33,117 nt of DNA from Myxococcales bacterium (GCA_013215605.1 JABSQW010000022.1:1-33117), one strand, 5' to 3'. Counted from the stretch's first letter, positions 16,814 to 28,999 are shown. Notes: generated by a model not told the origin, from the letters alone. Made by a program: numbers and translations.

Positions 16814-18862
16814 ATGGCCTTGAACCGCTTGCGTCTGTTCTCCTTGCTCCTCGCGCTCCTGCTGGCCCTTCTGCCGGACAGCGCCTCCGCGACGCTGCGC
16901 TGTGAGATGCTCCCGAACTTCTTCCGCAGCTACCTGCAGAACCACGTCCGATTCCGCGAGCTCACGCCGGAAATCGAGCAACGGACGATCGACACCTACC
17001 TGCGCCGCCTCGATCCCGGGCGGAACCTTCTGACGGCACCGGAAGCGGGAAAAGTGGTGCAGGGTCTCGAAGGGCTGTTCGACCAGGTTCTCTCGGGAGA
17101 GTGCTCGGGGCTGACCGAGCTGCACCGGGACTTCGTCGTCGCCAACCAGGCGGTCGTCGACCTCGTGACGGAGGTCCTCGAGAGCAACGACTACGCGATC
17201 GACTCCACGGTCGAGCTGGTCATCGACCCCGACGAACGGGGCTATCCCGAGAACGAGGAGGAGCGGCGGAAGCTGCTCATGAGCCTCATCCACTTCCAGA
17301 TATCGAACTATTTGAGCTCGGACTCGTCGCTCAAGGAAGCGCGGGAGCGCCTGATCCGCCGCTACGTGCGACGCCAGGATCGGCTCGAGGATCTCGACAC
17401 CGAGGCGATCTACGCGTCATTCCTCGACGCGTTTGCGCTTTCGCTCGATCCGCACTCGAACTACCTCTCCGCAGAGACGTGGGAGGATTTCAAGATTCAG
17501 ATGACGCTGTCGCTCGAGGGCATCGGCGTGGCCCTCTCCGAGCGCGACGGCTATGCGGTGGCCGAGCACATCATCCCCGGAGGTGCGGCGGACCGACAGA
17601 AGGGGCTGCAGCCGAAGGACAAGATCATCGCCGTGGCCCAGGAGGGCGGCGCGCCGGTCGACATCATCGACATGCCGCTGCGTGAGGCCGTGAGTCTGAT
17701 CCGGGGCGAGCGCGGCACGAAGGTCATCCTCACCGTGCTGCGCCAGGGCCAGAAGACCGAGCGCCTGACGGTGACGATCGTGCGCGACAAGATCAATCTC
17801 GAAGAGCAGGCGGCGAGCCTGCGCTTCGAAGACGTGGCCGTGGGCGAAAACAAGCTCAAGATCGCGGTCCTGGAATTGCCGTCGTTCTACGGCGATGCTG
17901 ACCCCGACGAGCGCCAGTCCTCGAAGGACGTCGCGAAGCTGCTGCAGCAGGTCAACGAAGAAGGCGCCGACGGTCTCGTCCTCGACCTCTCGCGTAACGG
18001 CGGCGGCCTCCTCGATCAGGCAGTGATCATCTCGGGCTACTTCCTGCGCCGGGGCGAAATCGTGCGCGTCGAGACCGGGCGCGGCCAGAAGCAGCCCTAC
18101 GTCGACCGCGACGACCGAATCCTCTACGACGGCCCGATGGTCGTGCATACCTCGCGCATGAGCGCATCGGCGTCCGAGATCCTCGCGGGCGCACTCAAGG
18201 ACTACGGCCGCGCAGTGATCGCCGGCGACGACCACACGTTTGGCAAGGGCACCGTCCAGTCCGTGCAAGCACTCCCGCCGGGACAGGGCGCCTTCAAGAT
18301 CACCACGGCCATGTTCTTCCGGCCGGGTGGCAAGTCGACACAGCGCAACGGCGTCGCCGCAGACGTCGTGATCCCGTCGCTGTTCTCGAACGACGACCTC
18401 GGCGAGAAGACCCAGCGCTTCTCACTCCCCACGCAGGAGGTCGCCCCGTTCCTGAGCAAGACCGCCAACGCCTCCCGCGCCGAGAATCGTTGGAACAGGG
18501 TCACCCAGGACCAGATTCGTACGCTCGTGGCGCGCTCGAAGGTGCGCATCGAGAAGGCCGAAGCGTTCGAGACGATCCGCAAGAAGCTCGCCGAGCAGCG
18601 CGCGAATGGCGGCATCGTCCGACTTGCGGACATCCTGAAGGATCAGAACGACAGCAAGGTCGAGGAAAAGGCAAAGGCCAAGGACGTCGAAGACGCCACC
18701 GGCGAGACGGAGTCCAAGGAGGCGCACGCCGCCGACGAAATGCTGAGCACGGACGACGTAGTAGACAAGGAGCCCACGCCCGAGCTCGTCGAAGCCATCA
18801 AAGTCCTGACCGATCTCGTCGAGATCCGGCGGCAGGCGCGGGTCGCGAGCCACACGCTCTGA
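16814..18862 (+). CDS. prc: Carboxyl-terminal (tail-specific) protease, Prc/Tsp-type S41
   Basis: A 682-residue periplasmic serine protease of family S41A that degrades proteins from exposed C-termini and trims envelope proteins. A signal peptide (1-26, ASA cleavage) is followed by the Prc N-terminal domain with LDPGRNLLT, a PDZ domain at about 230-320 (LEGIGVALS) and the protease domain with DLSRNGGG (391-398). By alignment with E. coli Prc, the catalytic residues are Ser452 in SASASE, Lys478 in TFGKGTVQ and an Asp at 463. The Lys/Glu-rich C-terminal extension (about 600-665) resembles that of Prc. ATG at 16814 abuts its GAGGA; the TTG two codons later (16820) has better spacing and may be the true start. 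Confidence 0.93.
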   Translation: MALNRLRLFSLLLALLLALLPDSASATLRCEMLPNFFRSYLQNHVRFRELTPEIEQRTIDTYLRRLDPGRNLLTAPEAGKVVQGLEGLFDQVLSGECSGLTELHRDFVVANQAVVDLVTEVLESNDYAIDSTVELVIDPDERGYPENEEERRKLLMSLIHFQISNYLSSDSSLKEARERLIRRYVRRQDRLEDLDTEAIYASFLDAFALSLDPHSNYLSAETWEDFKIQMTLSLEGIGVALSERDGYAVAEHIIPGGAADRQKGLQPKDKIIAVAQEGGAPVDIIDMPLREAVSLIRGERGTKVILTVLRQGQKTERLTVTIVRDKINLEEQAASLRFEDVAVGENKLKIAVLELPSFYGDADPDERQSSKDVAKLLQQVNEEGADGLVLDLSRNGGGLLDQAVIISGYFLRRGEIVRVETGRGQKQPYVDRDDRILYDGPMVVHTSRMSASASEILAGALKDYGRAVIAGDDHTFGKGTVQSVQALPPGQGAFKITTAMFFRPGGKSTQRNGVAADVVIPSLFSNDDLGEKTQRFSLPTQEVAPFLSKTANASRAENRWNRVTQDQIRTLVARSKVRIEKAEAFETIRKKLAEQRANGGIVRLADILKDQNDSKVEEKAKAKDVEDATGETESKEAHAADEMLSTDDVVDKEPTPELVEAIKVLTDLVEIRRQARVASHTL

Positions 18863-18901
18863 TCGGCGCGGCCGACCGGCCCCCACCACCGGAGTCGAAA
18901 C

Positions 18902-19180
18902 ATGGCCCTCCAAATCAAGAGCGCACCTTCCACTCCCGCCGACGCCGAGAAGATCAGCGCCGAGATCCGGGCGTCGATCGAGAAGGCCATCGAGGGCGCC
19001 GCGGTCGAAGTCACGGCGACGGGACCCGGCCACTTCGAGATCCAGGTGACGTCGTCGTCCTTCGATGGCGAGACCCGCGTCGTTCAGCAGCAGCGGGTCT
19101 ACTCGGCAATCGCCCATTTCATGAAGGGTGACGACGCTCCCGTCCACGCAGTGGACCGACTCCGCACCCTGCTCCCCTAG
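18902..19180 (+). CDS. BolA-family protein
   Basis: A 92-residue BolA/IbaG-like protein with the usual small KH-like fold. Conserved features are GHFEIQVTS, SFDGETRVVQQQRVYSAI (the F-x-G-x-x-x-V-x-x-x-x-x-VY signature) and the His in HAVDRLRT that serves as an Fe-S ligand in BolA-glutaredoxin pairs. BolA proteins act in iron-sulfur trafficking or as regulators of envelope genes. The gene starts 39 bases after the tail protease, likely in one operon. An N-terminal extension rich in Ser, Thr and Pro is slightly unusual. No monothiol glutaredoxin gene is nearby. Confidence 0.82.
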   Translation: MALQIKSAPSTPADAEKISAEIRASIEKAIEGAAVEVTATGPGHFEIQVTSSSFDGETRVVQQQRVYSAIAHFMKGDDAPVHAVDRLRTLLP

Positions 19181-19192
19181 CGAGCGCCGGTA

Positions 19193-19220
19193 TCCTCTGG
19201 TGACCCGTTCACGCAGAGGA
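19193..19220. terminator. Hairpin between convergent bolA and PfkB genes
   Basis: TCCTCTGGTGA (19193-19203) pairs with TCAC-g-CAGAGGA (19209-19220) over 11 bases with one bulge and a 5-base loop, in the 81-base gap between convergent genes. No T-run follows on either strand, so it is a possible factor-assisted or bidirectional terminator. Confidence 0.45.
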
Positions 19221-19261
19221 AATCCCCGCTTCTTCGAGGGAACCGCGCTGGAGGGAGCGCT

Positions 19262-20191
19262 CTAGGAGCGCCGGGAGCGCCCCCGCAGCGCCGCGACGTC
19301 GTCCACGGAAAGCAGACGTCCGCGCCCTCCGAGAGCCGTGCAGCACACCGCCGCCGCTCGTGCGGCGAGTGCGACGGCCGCGCCGAACGTGAAGCCGTGC
19401 GCGAGACCGGCGGCAAACGCGCCGTGGAACGTGTCCCCTGCGCCGGTCGTGTCCACCACGCGCGCGCGCCGCGCTGCGTACCGGTGGACCTTGCCGCCGT
19501 GGAGGTAGACGCCTCCGCGCTCGCCGAGGGTCACGATGGGCGCAGCGCCGTGCTCGGTGTGGAGACGTCGGAGCGTCGCGACGGGATCGGGTCCCGCGTA
19601 CGCATTCGCGAACTGCATCGGCACCACGGGGTGATCGACGTACGGGAGCAGCTTCAGGAAGTCCGCGCGCGGGTGACTGAAATCTGCGACCACGGTGGCT
19701 CCGACCTCACGGGCCCGGCGCACCGCTCGACGCGCCTGGGCGGGAAAATGTCCATCGACGAGCAGAATCGACCCCGTGCGGATGGCCGAAAGGTCGAAAT
19801 CCGGTGTCGTGCGTTCGAGCTTGCGGCGATCGGCCACGAAGAATCGGCGGTCGGCGGTCGTGCCATCCACGAGAACGACCGCCACGGTGGTGACGTGGTC
19901 GGGTGAGACCACGAGTCCGCGCACCGAAACCCGGGCCTCGCGCAGCCAGCGCGACACGCGGCCACCGTCCGGGTCGTCACCGACGAGCGACAGGATCCGC
20001 GCTCGGCAGCCGAGCGCCGCGGCCTGCACGAGCGCCGTGCTCACCATTCCACCGCCGCTTTCGATGCGGCGCTGGTAGCGGACGCGATCCGCGGGATCGA
20101 AGGACTCGACCACGTACACATGGTCGACAACGGCGAGCCCGAGACCGACGATCGGTCTCGTGACCGGCTTGCGGGCGCTCTTGTCCGACAA
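19262..20191 (-). CDS. PfkB-family carbohydrate or nucleoside kinase
   Basis: A 309-residue ribokinase-like kinase that phosphorylates a sugar or nucleoside with ATP. The N-terminal substrate region has SGGGMVSTALVQAAALG, and the C-terminal PfkB signature 2 is DTTGAGDTFHGAF, whose second Asp is the catalytic base. The substrate cannot be told; the sequence is not close to the textbook ribokinase, fructokinase or adenosine kinase motifs. The TTG at 20191 is chosen because it leaves about 13 residues before the first strand, as in the family; no clear ribosome site is visible. The next gene upstream, also minus, is a lipopolysaccharide-kinase-like protein 165 bases away. Confidence 0.82.
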   Translation of the reverse strand: MSDKSARKPVTRPIVGLGLAVVDHVYVVESFDPADRVRYQRRIESGGGMVSTALVQAAALGCRARILSLVGDDPDGGRVSRWLREARVSVRGLVVSPDHVTTVAVVLVDGTTADRRFFVADRRKLERTTPDFDLSAIRTGSILLVDGHFPAQARRAVRRAREVGATVVADFSHPRADFLKLLPYVDHPVVPMQFANAYAGPDPVATLRRLHTEHGAAPIVTLGERGGVYLHGGKVHRYAARRARVVDTTGAGDTFHGAFAAGLAHGFTFGAAVALAARAAAVCCTALGGRGRLLSVDDVAALRGRSRRS

Positions 20192-20355
20192 GCCACGGAG
20201 TCTACTCGACCCACGTCCGCGGGAGATCGGCTGCGTTTCCCGTGAATCCCCCCGCCTCCACCGCTTTGTGCGAAAGACCGCGCTTCCGGCGAACCGCCTA
20301 CCTCCAAGTGGTGGGCGGCGCGCGAGGAACTCGTCGCACCCGACATCGTGGCGAC

Positions 20356-21240
20356 TCATTCGCGTCGACTAGCGGGTGGCGCGCCCCCGCGCGGGGCCAG
20401 CGGATACACGATGTGGCCGCTGCGGTCCTTCTTCGACCACTCCGCCAGTCGCACCTCGACCCAGCGGCGAACGTCCGCGACGAGCGCGCCCCGTTTTGCA
20501 AGGAGCTCGGGATTGCGCGCGAAATACGCGCGGAGAAAGCGCGCCCGGTCGGTGCGCGGCAGCCAGGGGTAGAGATCGGTCGCGTAGGCCTCGAGCTGGC
20601 CGAGAGCGCGGACGCGGCGACGCCACGTGGGCCTCCGCGCGGGTACCAGGGAATCGAGGTCGACCAGCAACAGACCCCCCGCATCGGCGACGAGCAGGTT
20701 CGAGTGCTTGAAGTCGGCGTGATCGACGCCGGTTGCGTGCAGCTCGCCCACGAGATCCCCCAGCGCGTCCGCGAGAGCGCGCCGCCGCGTCGGCTGCGTT
20801 GCGATCTCCGGCAGCACGGCGGGTAGCGGAGACGCGTTTCCGAGGTAGCGGGTGACGAGGAAGCTCTCGACCGGAAAGCCGAAGCGTCTCCGCTCGGCGA
20901 TCGCGTACGGCTCCGGGGTGGCGACGTCCGTGACGGCGAGGCGCCGCGCGCCGGCGAGCGCTCGTGCGGCGCGCGAGCCGAAGATCCGGTCCGAGCAGGC
21001 GCCCCGCGGTCCGCGCCATCGGCACCATTTCACGGCGACATCGATCGCGCCGAGGGAAACCCGGCTCACACTCGCCGCGGGTCCCCAGTGATCGCACGCC
21101 TCCCGCCCGCGGCGGTCGTTCTCGCGGTGGCGCTCGATCGCGGCGAGCACAGCCTCGGCTGCCACATCGGGTGCATGGAAGAGGTCGAGATCTGCGATAC
21201 GGGTTCGGACGAACTCTCGAAACACCGCCGATGATACCAT
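20356..21240 (-). CDS. Lipopolysaccharide (Kdo/heptose) kinase-like protein
   Basis: A 294-residue protein-kinase-fold enzyme of the WaaP/KdkA/InaA group, whose members phosphorylate lipopolysaccharide core sugars at the inner face of the membrane. The catalytic loop HATGVDHADFKHSNLL holds the Asp and Asn of the H-x-D-F-K-x-x-N pattern, and the metal-binding Asp is in LLLVDLDSL. The N-lobe has a candidate ATP-binding Lys in DVAVKWCRW. It is rich in Arg. The ATG at 21240 has GGAG at four bases; a GTG three codons earlier (21249) is an alternative. The actual acceptor (Kdo, heptose or another molecule) is not known. Confidence 0.74.
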   Translation of the reverse strand: MVSSAVFREFVRTRIADLDLFHAPDVAAEAVLAAIERHRENDRRGREACDHWGPAASVSRVSLGAIDVAVKWCRWRGPRGACSDRIFGSRAARALAGARRLAVTDVATPEPYAIAERRRFGFPVESFLVTRYLGNASPLPAVLPEIATQPTRRRALADALGDLVGELHATGVDHADFKHSNLLVADAGGLLLVDLDSLVPARRPTWRRRVRALGQLEAYATDLYPWLPRTDRARFLRAYFARNPELLAKRGALVADVRRWVEVRLAEWSKKDRSGHIVYPLAPRGGAPPASRRE

Positions 21241-21398
21241 CCGCTCCACCCTACGATGCCGATCCCCTGGGTGACATCGAGCTCGACTTCATCGAGTCGG
21301 CGTTCATTCCGGCGCCCGGCACGGCTCTCAGCAGGGGCCCGGGTCTCGCGGTACTCGCCTCGTTCCGACGCCGCGGTTGATCTCGACCCCCGACGTCG

Positions 21399-21992
21399 TC
21401 AGGCGTCCGGTGGGAACTTCTCGAGCATCCTGCGCACGGCCTCGTCGATGATCGCCTCGCTCTCCTGCGGCGTCGACGTATTCGTGACCTCGGCCTGAGC
21501 GGTACCGCGCCACAGGAGCTTCGAGGTGCCAAGCGCCGCGATGTCGAGGACGAGGGTGCCCTGCTCGTATTCGCGCACGTAGGTGCGCGATCCGGCGCCG
21601 TAGTCGTAGCTCCCCCAGCCGGGGCGATAGCCGTAGTAGTCGTTCAGCACGCGAACGTCGAGCTTGTTCTCGACCGCCGCGAAGTAGCTGACGACGAAGT
21701 CGACGGGTCCAGTCGATTTCTGTGAATAGCCGCTCGCTGCGAGCTCGCGGTCCACCGCCCGGCGAACGCGGCCTTCCACGAGCGAGTCGTTGCCGCGGGG
21801 ATCGTCGGCCTCGGCGCTCTTGCCCCACCGGTAGGTCTCGAGCGTGTTGAAATCGACAGAGGGGTCCCAATCCGTGGAGATGTCCATCGTCGCGCAGCCG
21901 GAGGACGCGAAGGCGAGGGTAAGCACCCACGCCAGCGCCGCGCGACGCGAGCGACGGCGGGGAACGCTGGAAGATCGCGGCGCACGAAACAT
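21399..21992 (-). CDS. DUF4136-type lipoprotein
   Basis: A 197-residue predicted lipoprotein. A basic N-terminus and hydrophobic segment end in a lipobox ASSGC with Cys33. The body follows the DUF4136 pattern: an early DWDPSVDFNTLETYRW segment, a middle stretch rich in Tyr and Gly (YYGYRPGWGSYDYG), then GTLVLDIAALGTSKLLWRGTAQAEV and an amphipathic end with RRMLEKFPP. These proteins are common envelope lipoproteins without a defined role. It is divergent from the ion-channel gene; the stretch 21241-21398 between it and the kinase gene holds no supported gene. Confidence 0.82.
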   Translation of the reverse strand: MFRAPRSSSVPRRRSRRAALAWVLTLAFASSGCATMDISTDWDPSVDFNTLETYRWGKSAEADDPRGNDSLVEGRVRRAVDRELAASGYSQKSTGPVDFVVSYFAAVENKLDVRVLNDYYGYRPGWGSYDYGAGSRTYVREYEQGTLVLDIAALGTSKLLWRGTAQAEVTNTSTPQESEAIIDEAVRRMLEKFPPDA

Positions 21993-22145
21993 CGGGATAC
22001 TCCTCGGGCTCGTCGGGGTCGGCCTCGTGGCGCCATTCTACTCGGAGCCCGAGGCGATTTCCGCTGGTTGCACGCACCCGGCAGAGTGCGAGAATTCCGA
22101 GGCGTCCGCGTCCAAGAAGAGCCCTGTCGTCGGAGATTGCCCAGA

Positions 22146-22814
22146 GTGCTCCAGCGCTACCGTCACGGCTACCTCCTCGCGTCCCTGCTGATGCTGCTCT
22201 TCATCTACCCGTTCATGGGTCGCGACGGCCTCGGCACGGCGCTGATGGACATGGCGCTCGTCCTCACGATGGTGACGAGCATCCTCGCGTGCTCGGTGAA
22301 CCTGCGTCAGTCCATCGTGGGGCTGGTGCTCATCGCGCTGATGCAGCTGGTCTTCTTGTACCGATACGGCAACGACGATGCGGGGCTGATCGGTGTGTAC
22401 CCGGGCCTCGGTCTGCTCGTGTTCTCATACGTGACGTTCCTGATGTTGCGCAAGATCTTCCTGGCCACGCCGCGAGTCACCGCCGACACGATCTACGGCG
22501 CGCTCTCGATCTACATGATGCTCGGGATCCTCTGGACGTTCGCCTACACGCTGCTCGAGATCCGCGAGCCGGGCTCGTTCGACTTCGGCGAATCCATCAC
22601 CGCGCCGAGGTTCGACCGCTTCATGGGCTTCAGCTTCGTGACGATCACGACGCTCGGGTACGGGAACGTCGTGCCGACGAACCCGCGCGCGGACGCGCTC
22701 TCCGCCGCCGAGGCGGTGGTGGGCCAGGTCTACCTGACGGTGATGCTCGCGCGCCTCGTCGCGCTCCAGCTCACCCAGGCGGGCCGATCGGGCGGCGACG
22801 ACGCGTCAGCCTGA
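22146..22814 (+). CDS. Potassium-channel-like protein with one pore domain
   Basis: A 222-residue inner-membrane protein with about six hydrophobic segments. The last two flank a pore loop with TTLGYGN, the K+ selectivity-filter pattern (T-x-G-Y-G), so potassium passage is likely. The four preceding helices do not carry an S4-type row of Arg, which argues against classic voltage sensing. No cytoplasmic RCK/TrkA domain follows. The GTG at 22146 is the chosen start, with GGAG ten bases upstream; the frame stays open to 22068 but that extension is Arg-rich and unlike a membrane protein start. It ends eight bases from the stop of the convergent esterase gene. Confidence 0.82.
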   Translation: MLQRYRHGYLLASLLMLLFIYPFMGRDGLGTALMDMALVLTMVTSILACSVNLRQSIVGLVLIALMQLVFLYRYGNDDAGLIGVYPGLGLLVFSYVTFLMLRKIFLATPRVTADTIYGALSIYMMLGILWTFAYTLLEIREPGSFDFGESITAPRFDRFMGFSFVTITTLGYGNVVPTNPRADALSAAEAVVGQVYLTVMLARLVALQLTQAGRSGGDDASA

Positions 22815-22822
22815 CGCACGGG

Positions 22823-23761
22823 TCAGCTGCCGAACGCCCCTCGCAGCGCGGCCGCCGCCTCTTCCTGGGCCTGCCCCGCCTTCGCCATCAGGCCGGCCAT
22901 GCCGAAGAACCCGTGGAATACCCCGTCGTAGGGTGAGTACGTGACCTCCACCCCCGCGGCCTCGAGCTTCTTCGCGTAGGCCTCACCCTCGTCGCAGAGC
23001 GGGTCGAACTCGGCGGTGATCACGAGCGCCGCCGGCAGACCCGAGGCGTCCTTCGCACGAAGCGGCGCCGCGTACTCGTGATTTCGCTGCTCTGCTTCGG
23101 GAGCGTAGTGGTCGTCGAACCAGATCATCGCGGCGCGGGTGAGGAAGTAACCCTCGCCGTTGCGCTGCATCGAAGCGTTGTCGCGGTCGAAGTCGGTGAC
23201 GGGATACACGAGGAGCTGGAAGACGAGGGGCGGACCGCCGCGATCCCGCGCCATGAGGGGAACGACGGCGGCGAGGTTGCCCCCCGCGCTGTCGCCACCC
23301 ACGGCGATCTTCGACGCATCGACACCGAGAGACTTCGCGTTGTCGTGGGTCCACTGCGTCGCCGCGTAGCAGTCCTCGGCGGCTGCCGGAAAGCGATCCT
23401 CCGGCGCGAGTCGGTAGTCGACCGACACGACGACGCACTTGGCGAGGTCAGCGAGCGCGCGCGCCTGACCATCGTGCGAGTCGAGACTTCCGATCACCCA
23501 GCCACCGCCGTGAAAGAACACCAGCACGGGATGACCGGATGCGGGGGCCGCGCCGTTCGGCGTGTAGATACGCACCGGGATCTCGCTGTCTGGACCCGGG
23601 ATCGTCCGGTTCTCGATGTTGGCGACCGCGACCTCCGGCATCGGCGCCTTCGGCGCCTGTTCCATCTGCTTGCGGGCTTCCACCGGCGTGAGGTCCCAGG
23701 GCAAGGGACCGGCGCTCAACATGGCATCCATCAGGGCCTTGGCATCGGCATCGAGGGGCAT
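22823..23761 (-). CDS. HSL-family alpha/beta hydrolase (esterase family IV)
   Basis: A 312-residue alpha/beta hydrolase of the hormone-sensitive-lipase group, expected to split short acyl esters in the cytoplasm. The oxyanion-hole motif is HGGGW (84-88), the nucleophile Ser158 is in GDSAGG, the acid Asp253 is in EFDPLCDE, and His283 is in VFHGF. The N-terminal cap (about 1-55) matches family IV. There is no signal peptide. The ATG at 23761 has GGAGG five bases upstream, and the start lies 13 bases beyond the SIMPL-protein stop, so the two probably form an operon. Confidence 0.92.
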   Translation of the reverse strand: MPLDADAKALMDAMLSAGPLPWDLTPVEARKQMEQAPKAPMPEVAVANIENRTIPGPDSEIPVRIYTPNGAAPASGHPVLVFFHGGGWVIGSLDSHDGQARALADLAKCVVVSVDYRLAPEDRFPAAAEDCYAATQWTHDNAKSLGVDASKIAVGGDSAGGNLAAVVPLMARDRGGPPLVFQLLVYPVTDFDRDNASMQRNGEGYFLTRAAMIWFDDHYAPEAEQRNHEYAAPLRAKDASGLPAALVITAEFDPLCDEGEAYAKKLEAAGVEVTYSPYDGVFHGFFGMAGLMAKAGQAQEEAAAALRGAFGS

Positions 23762-23774
23762 GGGATCCTCCGTT

Positions 23775-24479
23775 TCAGTCGAGTTCGATGGTGGCGTTCA
23801 CGCGGATCGTGACGCGGCTGGTGCCCGCCTCGAGAGCGGGCGCCGCGACTTTGGAAGCACCCATCATCTCCGCCTGCCGGACGCGGAGACGCGGCACCGC
23901 TCCCGATCCCGTGTCGATCGAGAGCGACACCAGGTCGTACGACGACGCGTCGAGGTTCTCGACCACGAGCGTCGCTCGGGCACCAAACGCGGCCAGGGCG
24001 TCGACGACGAGGCCGTCCTCCACTTCGCGGCGAAGTTCGGGCGACACGCTGAAGTCCATCGAGCGCAGCAGCAGCTCATCCTGCAGCTCGCCCACGAGTG
24101 TTCCCACCGCGGTCGCATCCTTCCCCTCGAGCACGATGTCCTGACTCGCGCGCCAGCGTCGGATACGGCCCTTTTCGTAGACGGGATGGGTGCGATAGGC
24201 GCCGCTTTCGACCTTCACTCCGCTCGCGCGGCGGGCCTTGCGCAGTGCGCGCTCCATGCGGGTGTTGACACGGTTCGCGAGTGCCGCGGCATCGGCGTCT
24301 TCTTCCGTGATCCCGATGACGGCGCGCACCTGATCGTTGGCCACCTCTCGAGACTGTTCGACCTGAAAGCTGACTCGATGCATCGACCGGTCGGCTTCGT
24401 GGGCGCGGCTGTCGGGCGCCACGGCCAGGAACACAGCGACCGGCACGGCGAGCGAAAAGCGGACGAGGAGGTCGGACAC
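23775..24479 (-). CDS. SIMPL-domain (DUF541) periplasmic protein
   Basis: A 234-residue exported protein. The GTG at 24479, with GGAG five bases before it, gives a signal peptide (VSDLLVRFSLAVPVAVFLAVA) cleaved near SRA-HEA. The mature part follows the SIMPL/DUF541 pattern: an early strand with V-x-F-x-V-x-x-S-x-E-V-x-N-D, the conserved NRVNTRMERALRKAR helix, a central strand with Tyr-rich YRTHPVYEKGR and the closing ASKVAAPALEAGTSRVTIRVN. The family forms oligomeric periplasmic rings in some bacteria and is linked to stress responses. It is co-directional with the esterase gene. A frame open to 24584 reaches into the divergent HAD gene and is not used. Confidence 0.84.
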   Translation of the reverse strand: MSDLLVRFSLAVPVAVFLAVAPDSRAHEADRSMHRVSFQVEQSREVANDQVRAVIGITEEDADAAALANRVNTRMERALRKARRASGVKVESGAYRTHPVYEKGRIRRWRASQDIVLEGKDATAVGTLVGELQDELLLRSMDFSVSPELRREVEDGLVVDALAAFGARATLVVENLDASSYDLVSLSIDTGSGAVPRLRVRQAEMMGASKVAAPALEAGTSRVTIRVNATIELD

Positions 24480-24505
24480 GGCGGCTCCAGCAGTGGATCG
24501 CCCTG

Positions 24506-24511
24506 TATAGT
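24506..24511 (+). promoter_or_regulatory. Possible -10 element in the divergent gap before the HAD gene
   Basis: TATAGT lies 45 bases upstream of the HAD-gene TTG in the 76-base divergent gap. No good -35 partner stands at the usual distance, and the reverse strand reads TACTAT at almost the same place, so the direction is uncertain. Confidence 0.25.
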
Positions 24512-24555
24512 ACGCGCTCCGCCTGGATCGGGTCCCCGAAGAGAGGAGAGCTGCC

Positions 24556-25182
24556 TTGAAGCACCGGGCCGTCATCTTCGACATCGGGGGTGTGATCGTC
24601 GATTCCCCGATGCAGGGAATCGCGCGCTATGAGCGCGAGCAGGGTCTCGCGGACGGGTTCATCAACCGCCTGATCGTGGACACCGGCGCGGCCGGCGCGT
24701 GGACGCGCCTCGAGCGCGGCGAGCTCACGATGGAAGAGTTCTACCCGGCCTTCGAGGGCGACTGCGCGAGAGCGGGGGCCTCCGTCGACGCACGCGATCT
24801 GATGGCCGCGATGGCGGGGGCGACGGCCGTGCGCCCGATGATGATCGAGGCCGTGAAGCGGATCCGCGCGGCGGGCCTCATCACGGCCGCCCTCACCAAC
24901 AACTGGAAGACCGAGGGCGGCGGCGAGAACCCCGTCGCCGAGCATTTCGACGCCTTCGTCGAGTCGAGCGTCGTCGGGCTGTCGAAGCCGGATCCGCGCT
25001 TCTATCTCCACGCCTGCGAGGTAATCGACGTGTCTCCCGATGAGGCCGTCTTCTTGGACGATATCGGCCGCAACCTCAAGTCGGCGCGGAAGCTCGGGAT
25101 GGCGACGATCAAGGTCGGAGACCCCCGGGTAGCCCTCGGAGAGCTGCGGGAACTGCTCGGCTTCCCCCTCGGGGAAAACTGA
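24556..25182 (+). CDS. HAD-superfamily hydrolase, ACAD10/epoxide-hydrolase-N-like
   Basis: A 208-residue HAD subfamily IA hydrolase, probably a phosphatase or related enzyme. Motif I is FDIGGVIVDS with nucleophile Asp9; the second acidic residue of the usual DxD is Gly here, as in some members of the ACAD10 and soluble-epoxide-hydrolase N-domain group and in haloacid dehalogenases. Motif II is LTNNW, motif III is the Lys in GLSKPDPRFY, and motif IV is FLDDIGRN. The all-alpha cap lies at about 15-95. The start is a TTG at 24556 with AGGAG seven bases upstream. The substrate is unknown. It ends about 110 bases before metH, with a promoter between them. Confidence 0.82.
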   Translation: MKHRAVIFDIGGVIVDSPMQGIARYEREQGLADGFINRLIVDTGAAGAWTRLERGELTMEEFYPAFEGDCARAGASVDARDLMAAMAGATAVRPMMIEAVKRIRAAGLITAALTNNWKTEGGGENPVAEHFDAFVESSVVGLSKPDPRFYLHACEVIDVSPDEAVFLDDIGRNLKSARKLGMATIKVGDPRVALGELRELLGFPLGEN

Positions 25183-25185
25183 TTC

Positions 25186-25222
25186 ATCGATATATTGAGA
25201 TAACCTGATACTTAGGTAAACT
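25186..25222 (+). promoter_or_regulatory. metH promoter overlapped by a palindrome
   Basis: TTGAGA (25195-25200) and TAAACT (25217-25222), 16 bases apart, form a reasonable sigma-70 promoter 70 bases before metH. The 16-base palindrome ATC-N3-ATAT-N3-GAT (25186-25201) covers the -35 box, the position expected for a repressor. ArsR-type SahR regulators control met genes in some proteobacteria, but I cannot match their consensus from memory, so the regulator is unassigned. The whole stretch is strikingly AT-rich. Confidence 0.5.
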
Positions 25223-25294
25223 TCGCGCCTCGGCTCTCCGATGACGCGCGAGCCCCCTCTTCCCGATTCCTCTTCCCGACCTCAGGCACGCAGC

Positions 25295-28978
<3,684 letters not shown>

Positions 28979-28999
28979 GGAGGCGCCTCTGCGCCTTCC
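28979..28999 (+). terminator. Hairpin just after metH
   Basis: GGAGGCGC (28979-28986) pairs with GCGCCTTCC (28991-28999) with one bulge and a 4-base loop, directly after the metH stop. A second small stem GCGTC/GACGC follows within 20 bases. There is no T-run, so terminator activity is uncertain. Confidence 0.4.

Noticed and set aside
21231-21380. 49-codon plus-strand frame between the kinase and DUF4136 genes
   Set aside because: It overlaps the start of the minus-strand kinase gene, lacks a ribosome site and resembles nothing known.
25183-25294. Possible SAM or cobalamin riboswitch before metH
   Set aside because: The gap is only about 110 bases, too short for these riboswitches, and has no B12-box or SAM-type core.
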